In this document: positions 24,537 to 35,903 of the stretch, piece after piece
Layout: each line of letters begins with the position of its first letter
Position numbering within the stretch: position 1 is the stretch's first letter
From: Absidia repens
Taxonomy: Eukaryota; Mucoromycota; Mucoromycetes; Mucorales; Cunninghamellaceae
Reading direction: 5' to 3'
Assembly (NCBI GenBank): GCA_002105175.1
Contig: MCGE01000007.1
Span: 62,001 to 126,000 of the forward strand
Length of the DNA stretch: 64,000 nucleotides
Notes under the pieces: generated by a model
The model's input: only the letters and a program-made list of their open reading frames with translations
Told to the model about the DNA's origin: nothing
Databases searched by the model: none
Made by a program: the position numbers and the translations under genes

Positions 24537-24542
24537 TTATTG
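24537..24542 (-). terminator. Poly(A) signal of RPL42
   Basis: TTTATT on the plus strand (AATAAA on minus) about 55 nt beyond the RPL42 stop. Confidence 0.5.
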
Positions 24543-24596
24543 GTGAAGCACAATGATATCCCCTATACAAATATAAACTAATAAAATGATAATAGC

Positions 24597-25264
24597 CTAG
24601 AATACGAGAGCGGCACCCTTAGTCTTCTTGTCACCACCCAATTCGAAGTGCTTGCAACGCTTGATAGGAAGTTGCATCTTGTACTTGCACTTGGTACATT
24701 CCAAACGGAGGACAATCTTCTTGGTAGTCTTGGCCTATATTGAGAGAGGAGGGCATTGGTAAATATTCAAGTAGGGGATCCTTTTCAAGTGAAGTGATGT
24801 AGCTGATTTCATATTATAATTTAGTTTTCTTACCTTCTTGTGGAAAACGGGCTTGGTTTGACCACCATAACCGGATTGCTTACGGTCATAACGTCTCTTA
24901 CCTTGAGCGAAGAGAGAGGCCTTACCAGCCTTGTATTGAGTCACCTTGTGAGGAGTGTGCTTGCGACATTTGGTGCCCTTGCAGTAGGTGTTTCGCGTCT
25001 TGGGAATGTTAACCTATATACAACAGTTAAAAAAAATTCCAAAGGGAAATCGTTAGCAGCTGTCATCTTACAAATGAACAAAGTTCTTTCATTCAGCCCA
25101 TCATGCCATCTCTCTATATCCACCCCCAATCACTATTCATCCATCCATCCATCCATCCATCCATCCATTTGATCCAGGTGATAATATCATTCATCGTGAC
25201 ACATCTGAAGGCTCTCGGTTTGCTAAGCTCTACCTTTTACTTATTTTTTCTTTCTACTTACCAT
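24597..25264 (-). CDS. RPL42: 60S ribosomal protein eL42 (L44/L36a)
   Basis: Three exons: 25262-25264 (the ATG alone), 24834-25013 and 24597-24734; 106 residues. The sequence reads [20 protein letters not shown], then [33 protein letters not shown] and [20 protein letters not shown], which is eL42 end to end. The Zn-ribbon cysteines C12, C17, C72 and C75-type pairs (CKGTKC and CTKC) are present. Residue 56 is Pro (GQTKP), the form known in yeasts to be sensitive to cycloheximide. An exon 1 consisting only of the start codon fits the initial-Met-only exons common in fungal ribosomal protein genes. Confidence 0.97.
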
Positions 25265-26169
25265 CTTCGATAACCGTCAATCAGCTGGAAAAGAAAAGAA
25301 GGGAAAAATTAAATATTCGAAAATCCATCTTTACCAGAAAATCATGCATCAAACTCCGACCTTCAAGCAACCGATCTACTTTTTTTTTCGCATACCCTCT
25401 ACATAACTTCAATAAAACATATATTTTACTCGATTAAGTAGTCTTATACTTTGTTGATCGTTAGTATTATTGAATCCATTAATAGTTGACTTTAATATGA
25501 TACCCGACATTGACTCCCCAATGGGATGCAGTTCAGCAAGAACGTTGAGTAAACCTTAATTGTTACATTCAATTTCAAAACATTCTCATACCTACAAAGA
25601 ACAAAAAAACAAAACAAAAAAAAGCATCTACTGCTCACAGGAGAGACTGTCGAAGTGTGGTTTGCGCTTCATTGCTTTAGTATGCCACACGCAAAAAATA
25701 GAAAAAATAAACAAACTAACGAGGCTGGCAATATAAAGTACATCCGGCCTAGTAGAGGGTACGTCGGTAGCATGATCTAGGCTGATTGATATGAATGGTA
25801 GCGCAGGAATGGGGACATGTTTCATATAAAGTGATCTAGAATTAGTCAACTCGTCACTAGGACTCAGGGGTCGGAGAGAGAGAGAGGTGGCACAAGCAGC
25901 CGTAGATATACTTGAAATGCAGTACAAAGTGCTCTGTAGTCGTTACTACACACACAGTATAACTTACATTCATTTATACGGTTGATCTAGCAGAAATATG
26001 GCAGCCTTTCAATGACAAGTCGTCTAAGACTGTGAACCCGTTCCTGTGGTTTTGGAGATAAAAGCACTCATTGCGGATGAATTTCTAAGCAAGAGTTTAG
26101 TGGGAAAATAACAAAACGGCTACAGTCGCTTCATTATTTACGATCAAATGAGCCAGATTATGAAAAAAA
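25265..26169. other. Intergenic region upstream of RPL42, with a doubtful small ORF
   Basis: It contains tandem CATC units at 25137-25167 just inside the RPL42 intron side and a minus-strand ORF at 25628-25927 (listed separately). TGCAGTTCAGCA occurs at 25527-25538, also at 18302 and 31331. Confidence 0.4.
25628..25927 (-). CDS. Hypothetical small one-helix membrane protein (doubtful)
   Basis: 99-codon minus-strand ORF. The last third has one hydrophobic helix (DVLYIASLVSLFIFSIFCVW) followed by a basic tail (HTKAMKRKPH). The rest is Ser/Pro-rich. No recognised family and no start-context support; a 5' exon beginning near ATGAAT|GTAAG at about 25970 is possible. It may be a chance ORF. Confidence 0.25.
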   Translation of the reverse strand: MYCISSISTAACATSLSLRPLSPSDELTNSRSLYMKHVPIPALPFISISLDHATDVPSTRPDVLYIASLVSLFIFSIFCVWHTKAMKRKPHFDSLSCEQ

Positions 26170-26830
26170 AAAATGTATACTTTATTGAAGCATGTTGGTA
26201 GGTACTAAAATTAATGACGAAGGATTCATTGTAACAAAGGTTCTAATCGGTCGATCTATTGGAGACAGAATGAAGGAGACTACTGTGAGATTTGAAAAAT
26301 GGTAAACACTGATCTAAGGAGGCTACTGCAAAATGGGATATCATACACTGTACAATGAATGAGAAAGGCTAAGGTGGTATTTTTTTATTAAAATAGAACA
26401 AACGATCAAAACTAATCAAACGGGATTGATTGCTAGTAAAAAAAAAGGAATCTATTACACAAAACATGAGAGAGACTAATAAGACATTTTTCATTGTAAA
26501 AAGCAAAAGTAGCATATTTTATTCATTTGCAGATATAAACTATGGACAAGCTAACACCAAACTAACCTAATGAAGGCTCCAACAAGCCAACTAATGGTGC
26601 CTTCAGATCCTAGATCCAAAATGAAAGGGTTTCCCCATGCATCTTGTAATCCCTGAGCTGAAAACGCTTCTAAACTAGTCCTGATACAATTGTAGGTCCA
26701 GAATAACCCCATACAAGTTGAATGGTGAAGAAAAAATAAAAAGTAATCAAAAAGAAAAAGAGAGCCGAAAAAATTAAATAGGCGGAAGAGAGAAAATAAA
26801 TATTTCACGGGGCGGGGTTTTGAAATATTT
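26170..26830 (-). repeat. Dispersed repeat, copy 6
   Basis: Minus-oriented. Tail with TATACTTTATTGAAGCATG near 26175; left terminal motif GCATATTTTATTCATTTGCA near 26512; core with GGGTTTCCCCATGCATCTTG near 26628; CACGGG in TTTCACGGGGCGGGG near 26804 where other copies have CACGTG. The right variable arm and terminal motif were not found. Its core is very close to copy 7. Confidence 0.7.
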
Positions 26831-26930
26831 TCTGTAGCCTCTCACTGACCTGCAGTTTTGACCAGTTTCGTTTTTCCCGTTGATGTCTGTATTGTGGGTA
26901 CCTACTCTATTCCTCCACGCCCATCAAAAA

Positions 26931-27444
26931 TCAAAAAAGAGATTCAAGGACATGAAATGGTTTTATTGGGAGGGAACTGACTGGCTGGTATTTGGATCCT
27001 GAATCGTTCTCAATATAGAAGAACCATGTGGATCCAAGCGCAATACCCACTCTCTATGAACATAGTTTGATGGTATAGAACAAAACAAAAATAAAATAAA
27101 ATAAAATAATAATCAAAATATTTGGCAACGACATAACAGTCAGTGTTGATTACCTGGTTGGCAATATCGGGATACTTTTTTTTTTGGATGGAGTAAATTT
27201 TTTTTGCTGGAATATGCCGATAAAGACTTGGAGAACGATCAAGTATGGGTAGTATAATATATAAAATTGGCAGAGAGATACTAGACAGAAGGGGTATCAT
27301 CATAATATTGGATAAAAGTTCTTCTTTTTCAAAGTGATACAGGGTGTGATCAATGATATCAAAGATGTCTATATTGGAGATACGTTCCATATTAAGCATC
27401 CATGGACTGCGCATATATACCTGATGAGATACAAAGGAAAACAT
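26931..27444 (-). CDS. Two-exon hypothetical protein
   Basis: Exon 1 27154-27444 and exon 2 26931-27053, joined by a GT-AG intron in phase 0; 137 residues. Exon 1 gives MFSFVSHQVYMRSPWMLNME, a hydrophobic stretch (IPLLSSISLPILYIILPIL) and HIPAKKIYSIQKKKYPDIANQ. After splicing it runs on RVGIALGSTWFFYIENDSGS and ends FHVLESLF. The intron carries A/T-rich filler that would otherwise extend the ORF. A TATAAAT on the minus strand near 27498-27504 could be its promoter. The family is not recognised. It sits alone between repeat copy 6 and an empty spacer. Confidence 0.55.
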
Positions 27445-28476
27445 ATAAAATTCTAATACTGTTTTTTTTTTTGTGGGAAGAATCAGAGCACTGGTCTAAT
27501 ATTTATAGTCCTGAAAATCCCATTGCTACATAATGCGACATTGGCGGATATTGGAAGGAAAATTCGAATTGTTTTTGGCAATAAATACAAATGTGTCCCT
27601 TATCCTTCCCAACCAATCAAACTTCTTTTTCTTTATGTGTCCAAAGAGCCGGTTAGTGTACCTCGGATAGATAACTCAGCACCTGAAGGGGGTCCCACAA
27701 AATAAGATCTTTTTACCAGATCAAGCGACCTGGTAAGAATGTTTCACATGACTTTTTTTTTTCTCTTTTGTCGAATATGATAACCCTTTTTCGATTCGTA
27801 CCTCATACGTGTGGAATCTTTAACCTTAAATGTGAAGACCAACGCCTCGGTACTGACACAATAATTATTATCTATTATATAAATTAGTGGTGTGGCATCA
27901 TCTTGCAAAATAAAAAAGTGGGGGAGGACAATGGTAAGACGTCTTCATGAAGGTGCTGATGAGTGTGGGAAAAAGTCAACATATTTTCAAGCCCAGAAAC
28001 TCTCCCTTTTGGCACAGAACAGAAATAAAGGTGAGCTCTGCACATGCATACAGTTTTCCATAGTTGCAATAGCGCAAATATTATTCAGCTTATTCTTGTT
28101 GCGGTTTTTTTTTTTCAGGAATATGCATACAAATTATTGGTGAGGAACGTTTGGGACCAGTTTCTAAAAAGGGAAAGCTTGTCAGACCTGGGTTATCATC
28201 TTATTTGTTCATGATAATGAACCAGATAGAAATATGAAAATATTGAGATAGTTTATTTGTGACCAAAGATACCGATTAATGAATCAAGAAGGAAATGCCT
28301 ATTTTAGATGAATAGGGCAGCTTTTTTTTTTTTAAAAAAAAAATACGAGACGCATGGGTCCCTTCAAAGTTTTTTATCCCTTAAAAAAAAAGGTACAAAT
28401 TGACAATCGACCCATCCCCCTTTTTTTCTTCTTTCTCTTCTTTCTCTTTCCTTTCTTTCTCTTTTGCATTCTACAT
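27445..28476. other. Intergenic region before the nucleoside transporter
   Basis: About 1 kb, including a C/T-rich segment (28405-28470) just upstream of the transporter ATG, typical of a fungal core promoter. Short ORFs (for example 27892-28143 on +) lack support. Confidence 0.5.
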
Positions 28477-28796
28477 ATGGACCCTTCAAAGGCACCATCC
28501 ACTCATTCAGCAGACGAAAAAATTAACCGTAGGCAATTTGAGGAGCATCACACCTCAACCGAATCTTATAACGGAGAACTAGATCCAGTCGACAGAAAAA
28601 GTTTTGATGACCGTTTGGATACAACAAAGGAGCTTACCGATGCTGATGCTGTTGAATATAACTATAATGCTAATCATTTGAATGATGATGACGACGAAGA
28701 GAAGCCAGGCTTGATTAGCAAATACTATCAAAAATACCGCAAATTTTTTTTGTAAGTCAAATTATATATAAATGGATTTGGTATATTCACACCTTG

Positions 28797-28836
<40 letters not shown>

Positions 28837-30194
28837 TGTAGAATAGCTATGTGGTTAATTTTCACTGGGTTCATTTCGGCAGCATTTGCTTTACAGGTAC
28901 CAAAAGGATACAATTCTGAAAACCTTATTCTTGGACTCATCTACGCTTGGCATTCCATTTACGTCTTGTTCTGTTTTATTCCCACCACTGTTGTAACAAA
29001 ACCATGGATGTTTTTGATACGCACAGTCTACGCTCCCATCAGTGGTTTCAGTAGTCGAACTCGAACGCTCATGTATGGTGCTCTTGTCCTCGTCGCCATC
29101 ATTGTCACTGTCTTCTCACTACCAGAAACGGAACAATCTACTCGAGTACAACGCTTAATTGCTTTTGTTGGTTTGGTTCTGTTTATTTTGGCTGCCTTTG
29201 CCTCTTCAACTGTAAGTGTCTGCTTTCGAAAAAAGAAAGTGGGGCGGGGAGTGTGGTGGTGCTGTGTACCAGCGATCTATTCTATGGTTGACCAATCATC
29301 TCCCGCTCCACCTCTTTGAGCTGGACTAAAAATATAATCTGCTTTAATTTTAACCTTTTTTTTTTTTTTTTTTTTGTTTGTCCAACTTTTTAGAATCATC
29401 GAGCCGTCAACTGGAATACAATTTGCGGTGCTATCCTGCTACAATTCTTGTTGGCTTTGTTTGTATTTAGATCATCTGCTGGACATGATATCTTCAATTG
29501 GATCAGTAATTTTGCAAAAGGCTATCTTGGGAAGGCTGCTAGAGGTGCTGCATTTTTAGTGGGTGAAGATATTGTGGCGAAAGGATTCTTTGCCATCAGT
29601 GTTTTCCCTGCTGTCATCTTCTTTGCTGCCACTGTGCAAATCCTTTACTATATCGGTGCCTTGCAATGGATTCTTGGGAAAAGTGCACCTATCTTTGTGG
29701 CGTTACTGGATATCTCTGGTTGTGAAGCGGTAGTTGCCGTTGCGTCTGTAAGTAGCTCCTACAATTCACACCAGAAATGTGGCGCCCAATTTTTACCGTC
29801 TCTCGTTTTTTTTTTTTTTTTTTTTTTTTTTTGGGGGGGGTGTCTTCCATAGCCATTCTTAGGTCAATCGGAAAACGTTTTGTTGATCAAGCCTTTCTTA
29901 GGACACCTGACTGATGCTGAAATCCATCAAGTAATGACATCTGGTTTCGCCACGATCTCTGGATCTGTTCTGTATGGGTATCTCGCTATGGGTAAGGGAA
30001 AGGGAAATATGTGTGCTAAGGATGACCCCAACATTTATGGAACAAATTGCTAATTTGTTTATATTTAGGTGTTGATGGTACTGCGCTCATTTCATCATGC
30101 GTGATGTCCATTCCTTGCAGTATTGCGATCTCAAAGCTTCGGTACGATAATATATCAAAATAGTCTATGCATGCTTATCAGGAAGTTAGCTGAC

Positions 30195-30250
<56 letters not shown>

Positions 30251-30952
30251 GTATTTCTCTCCTTCTCTCTCTTTTTTCTTTTATCATGAGTATAGGTATC
30301 CTGAAACTGAAGAACCTCTTACCAAAGGCCGTGTCCGTGTGCCAAAGTCAGAAGAAAAACTGGAAGGCATTATCCATGCAGCGGGTATAGGTGCTGCTAC
30401 AGGTATCCAGATTGTCCTGCTGATTGCCGCCAACTTGATTGCTCTTTTGGCATTACTGTATGCTGTGAATGCTGGCTTGACCTGGATTGGTAACTTCATC
30501 ACCATACAAGACCTCACACTCCAATTGATTACTGGTTATATCCTCGTTCCTGTTGCTTGGTTGATTGGTGCAGATAATAAGGACTTGGTCACTGTGGGGC
30601 AGTTGATTGCTACCAAGCTCTGGGCCAATGAATTTGTTGCCTACCAAGACATGATGAATATCGTCAAGCAAGGTGGCCTCACTCAACGGTCCATATCGGT
30701 GACAACCTATGCATTATGTGGATTTTCTAATTTGGGTAGCATTGGTAAGTAGAAAAAAGAAAAGCATGCAGTGAAAATAAAAACTGATTCCGACATTTTG
30801 TGTTATTCTACTCTAAAGGTATGCAAGTAGGCGTGCTGACTGCATTGGCTCCAAAAAAAGCTCGAAAAATCGCCACTCTTGCTGTGTCTGCAATGATTTG
30901 TGGTGCCATATCGACCTTTGTAAGCGCATCCATTGCGGGTATGCTGTTTTAG
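28477..30952 (+). CDS. Concentrative nucleoside transporter (CNT/SLC28 family)
   Basis: Seven exons with consistent phases: 28477-28751, 28842-29211, 29394-29747, 29853-29991, 30069-30141, 30296-30744, 30819-30952; 597 residues. After an acidic N-terminal tail come many hydrophobic segments. Family landmarks are visible: the re-entrant core FVFRSSAGHDIFNWISNFAK, GKSAPIFVALLDISGCEAVV, PFLGQSENVLLIKPFL, MTSGFATISGSVLYGYLAMG and TTYALCGFSNLGSIGMQVGV. These match CNT nucleoside/cation symporters (for example yeast-absent, but known in Candida, bacteria and animals). Likely role: import of nucleosides across the plasma membrane with Na+ or H+. The intron before exon 6 contains a run of 52 T. Poly(A) signal at 31069-31074. 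Confidence 0.93.
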
Positions 30953-31068
30953 TTTTTAGTTTTTAGTTTAGTTTTAGTTTAGTATTTATAATGTAGTGTA
31001 TTAGCTAGTTTTAGTATCTTATTAGTATATCATGGATGAAATTACTATGTATTTTTCCTGCCTTCCTT

Positions 31069-31074
31069 AATAAA
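31069..31074 (+). terminator. Poly(A) signal AATAAA of the nucleoside transporter
   Basis: AATAAA 117 nt after the stop. Confidence 0.6.
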
Positions 31075-31876
31075 AAGATATATCGTATGTTATTGATTTA
31101 TTTTTACGTTATAATATGATGCTGTGTAGATATTTGGTAATTTTTAATGATGAAACGGAATTGACTATAACGAGTTTTTGCTAGAATTAATGACAAGAGG
31201 AAGGCGAATGGATAATTGAAATCTGGTTCGGTAAGGTACTGTCCTGTAGATATCTTGTTGCGTGGTCAGTTTTTGGTAATACTATATTGTGATGATACTG
31301 GAAATACAGGGGGAAAGAACTGTCATTTGGTGCAGTTCAGCAAGAAAAACCAGTGCAAAACAACCTGGATCTCATGGAACGTGCTAAGGATAATTATTTT
31401 ATTTGATACAGTAAATTATTATTTTAGTTTAGTGTTAGTTTCCTGTACTTTGCATCGATCCAAGAGCAATATGGGACCATTGGAGATTGATTAGGGACCA
31501 TTTTTCGTCTACAAGGAGTTTCCTTTTCGCCCAAGATAAGCATACAATTACAAAACGCTCACTTTGGTGGCGATTGGAAGAAATTTATGAAGTACTTTGG
31601 TTAGATGGGCTCAAAGAATAATAATAATTCATAGTCAAAGATACGAAACGGACATTAAGACTCGGTGTGAGCATCAATTGGCTGCAAGAGGTATTTCTCA
31701 CGTCCGGCTCTTTAGAAGGAGGCATACTTCAAACAACTACCTATTTCAAAGACTTACTATAGCATTTTTTATATTAGTATAAACCAACAAACAGTGCATG
31801 GTGTGGATGTCTCCATTTGAATAAACAAACTATGATAATCATATGAAAGAATGGAAGACGGTGTATAACCAAAAAG
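31075..31876. other. Intergenic spacer with possible coding relic
   Basis: TGCAGTTCAGCA at 31331-31342. A frame from about 31442 to 31617 gives CIDPRAIWDHWRLIRDHF...SLWWRLEEIYEVLWLDGL before stops; it looks protein-like but has no start and no recognised family. Confidence 0.35.
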
Positions 31877-32266
31877 GCAAAACATATTTTATTTCAGATG
31901 TAAATATAAACTAGGTCGACAAAACTATACTGGTCTATATAATGGTGAGGAACTTCGGGGGCATCTATGGGTTGGAGGTATCTAATTGTAAATAAACATA
32001 TCTTTGGATTACACTACACCGAACAATGAGGGTAAACAGTCCTGTGGTGAGTGACGCACTGTTCTACAGTGAAGGCACTTACTAACGTATGCCAAATCGC
32101 TCCATGAGCGACCGTCTTGTCAATGTTAACGGTGCTGATTGCTGTGATAATATGGGAATAAATGAGGGGTTCCTGACGAAAGACCAAAAACTAATACTTC
32201 AAATTCCGCACACGTGGATTTATTTTACCCAGCTCATTCCTTTTTTTTCCACTCTTTTCTTTCTTT

Positions 32267-32304
<38 letters not shown>

Positions 32305-32868
32305 CATTCAATTTTTCTTCATCATTCAACTTCGACGGGGTTATTTTGGACCTACAATTGTATCAGGACTAGTTTAGAAGCGTTTTCAGCCCAGGGATTA
32401 CAAGATGCATGGGGAAACCCTTTCATTTTGGATCTAGGATCTGAAGGCACCATTAGTTGCGGAGCCTTCATTAGCTTAGTTTGGTGTTTGCTTGTGTCTA
32501 TACCTGAATAAAATATATCTCTTTTTACTTGTTTTAATGAAGTATGTCCCATTAGCCTTCTCATGTCTTGTGCAATAGCCCTCTCTCTTTTTTTTTTTTT
32601 TTTTTTACGACCATCACCCTTGTTGGATCAGTGTTGATTGTTGTTTGTGCTCTACTAACAGGTGTCCCGTTAGCCTTCCTCATGAATTAATGCCGACTGT
32701 TAGCTCCTATTTTAAAACTTTCCCTTAAATTTAGTGTTGACCATTCACCAAATATTACCTTCGTCTCACTCATCTTGTCTCCAGTAGATCCTCCCATTAG
32801 AACCCTAACTACAAGCCAATCGTCTTTCGATTTAGTATCTGTCAATATGCTTCAATAAAATATACAGT
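31877..32868 (+). repeat. Dispersed repeat, copy 7 (complete)
   Basis: Plus-oriented. Left terminal motif AAAACATATTTTATTTCAGATG at 31879-31900; variable arm; CACGTG at 32211-32216; poly(T) 32269-32304; core GCATGGGGAAACCCTTTCAT near 32407; first AATAAAATATAT near 32509; second AATAAAATATAC near 32853. Confidence 0.8.
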
Positions 32869-33089
32869 TTTTGTCCACCAGTCTTTGATATTAAAAATAC
32901 TGCTATTCTAACTGTCTTGCGAGTGCCCTACTCAGTACCCTTTCATTTATCACTATGATTACTTTCCCCCGAAGAGACCCTTGACCTGATTGCGAGGCTT
33001 AAATCACTTTCTATTAAAGATAGGCATATTCCTGCTCGAACAATAATGTAAATGAATCTAGGTTGTGCCGTGTACGCAGCCATGGCTCT

Positions 33090-33130
<41 letters not shown>

Positions 33131-33663
33131 GCTTCCCAGCTTATTTATGACTACTTGTCCCCCCCCCTCCGAGATCATGCAACTGGTTGTCAGCTCTAGG
33201 CCACTCCATATGAAACGTGCCCTATTTCCGCTCTATCGTTCATATCAGTGCCATATATCGTGCTGAAGTGCAATGAAAATGAATAAACTGTATAATATCA
33301 TACTTGGTGCTGAAATTGAGAAAATGTTTATTTTTTAATATGATACTTGAAGATTCGTTGTAAAGAGCATTGTACATATGATTGACGAGGATGGGGAAGG
33401 ATAATATAATGATAATTAATGATGATATGTTGTGCGAGGAGGAGCAAAAAAAAGGGACATTATAAAAAGTATCAATCATATCATGTGTAAAAAAAAAAAA
33501 AGGCTTCTAGCAGTATGAAAAAAGCAAATCACTCCTTTATTAATGCACAAAAAAAAAAAAACAATAACGAAGTAAACAAACTAAATATACTATTCGAAAA
33601 ATGGATAAAGCGCGTGTATACTATGCTGATGGTATAAAAGAAGATCTAACTCTAGATAATTAA
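32869..33663. other. Intergenic spacer, no gene seen
   Basis: It holds a poly(T) run of about 36 nt at 33092-33127 and the A-rich 3' flank of the minus-strand giant gene. Confidence 0.5.
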
Positions 33664-35871
33664 CTAAAAACTAAATCCACTGGAGGTTGACGCTGCTGCA
33701 GTATTCCAATGGTCTTGATAATTTGAGGTTGCTGATTGCAGGCGCATAATGTCTTTCAATTCCAAATAAAGGTGGTCAATCAAGGTAATGGCTGGTACTT
33801 CAATAGGCGGGATGTTAAACATACGCCGAACTCGTTCCGCTTGTAGTTTGAGATCGGCAAGGGGTATCAAGCTGTAATCCTTATCATCATCGTCGTCCTG
33901 TAAGATACCATCGGTATTCATGATCTTGTTCTTTTGTTGGTCGTTACTGCATGATTTCAAGTTGGTTTCCATGTCTGAAAGCTGCATAGCGTTTGTATAA
34001 AATAAAGCCATATATATTAGTAAATCCCTGTTCCTTTTTTTCACTTTGTTTTCTTTACCTGATATATGATATAATCCAAAATGTTACACCAATCAAATGC
34101 GTTGGTCATGACAGCTTCACTCCTGCACATGTGAAGAAACTGGAGTAGCGACAAAAACATATTCCATATAGATAATCCAACATTGCCAGCCTAGAATAAT
34201 GCATCAAAAAGTAAGCAAATGTATCGATTGAATGTCCTCCTTTTTTTGTATTTTTTATTTTTTACCATGTTGAGAGTAGAAGGATCAATGGAACATAAAA
34301 GTCGGTTAATAGATGGCCATACAGTAACCCAGAAGGAAGGCTTGTTGTTCTTGCTGTTCAGTCCATGGAGCGTAGTAGTATGGAGTGTACGTAGATTCAG
34401 TAGAGTCCACGTCTTCAAAATCAAAAAGCAGAGCACTAATGCTTCACCAGATGCGCTATATGAAAATCCAGGGTCCGGCTGATCAAAGTTGATTTGGATA
34501 GAGCTGAAGATTTGCACCAGTAATTCGGTCATCACATCTTGTGCGTCATCCATAATTTCCAATAGAGCATCAGATTGATTCTTGAGCATGCAAAGGATAA
34601 GCCAGTTCAGAAATTGTAGACAATGACTTGTTTCATCCAACTAAATTGATATATAAAATGACCCCCAATAACAGTTAAATAATGCGATGAATACCCCACA
34701 ATCTCTGTTTTACCTTCAGCATATGTAATATCTGATAAAGGTTGTCCTTGTTCTTGTTGCACATCCATAAGAGAATATGAGATACTGTATTATATGCCTT
34801 GAAATCCTTTTTCGTGAACTGATCCGCATTTGAAGATGATTTCAAAAAGTTAACCATTGGCTCCAGTAGTCCAGTCAATTTATTGGCAAAGTAAGGTTGT
34901 CGTCTTCTTCCAGCAGGTAGCTCACCAATATACGTGTTTTCAATCGACGTGTACCATTGCCTATATTCATCTTCACAATCCCAAAACACCAACTATTTCA
35001 AATAGAGATATCGATGATATTAGTTCTTCGTTGTTATGAGGGGTTTTTCCTATCAATATGGGTGCAACGTTGAACTTTACCTGCAATAATATCAACAAGG
35101 TGTCTTTGTGTAGCTTTTGCTTGATGGTCAAACCAATTCGTATTTCTTCAAGTATTGTCTCCACAAATATATTATCAGACGGGGTTCCAGGAATAGTAGC
35201 TATTGTTGAATAAGAGGCCAAAAGGTTCACAATGCATTCGGGTATCACGCTACAATGCCTAATTCCATGTCTAAATAATACATGCATAGAAGGAAGCAAA
35301 ATCTAATAGCCCAAAAATAATTATTAAGCTGGACATGAATTCCCCATCATCCTTTTTTTTCAAGTTTTACCTGGAAGTGATATGGATGTTCCAGCAACAA
35401 CAAGGAAGACATGGTAAAGAGGGAGTTGATATTCCAATCAGAGCGTCTCCAATCTGCTGTGTACTTGACAATTAAATTCAAAAAGTCGGCATAATCTAAA
35501 TATAAAATCCAGGGTAAGTTCGAAATCAAAATGATCGGTAAGCGAAATCTTACCATTCAGTACCGATTCTGGATATGGGTGGGAGTGTACCGTTTCCACA
35601 TATCGACTCATGTTGTGAAGGACAGTTGAGAATGATTTTCGATCCATTTGTTGTTTCAAGAGTTTATCCAGGACATCGCGTACAGGTTGATCCAGTAAAT
35701 ATACGACGTGGTTTTGATCTTCATCAGGTACAATATCTTCAGGGTCGATGACAGTTCCGAGTACATAGAACAAATCCACATCGTTGTTATTTGCATTCGA
35801 CACCGTTTGATTCTACAGTCCCACGTTGACCAACAAACGACGAAAATGAAGTCATCAGCCTAATATTTCTT

Positions 35872-35903
<32 letters not shown>

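Noticed and set aside
32089..32511. 140-codon ORF in repeat copy 7 as a real gene
   Set aside because: It spans a poly(T) run and the repeat core; other copies do not keep the frame.
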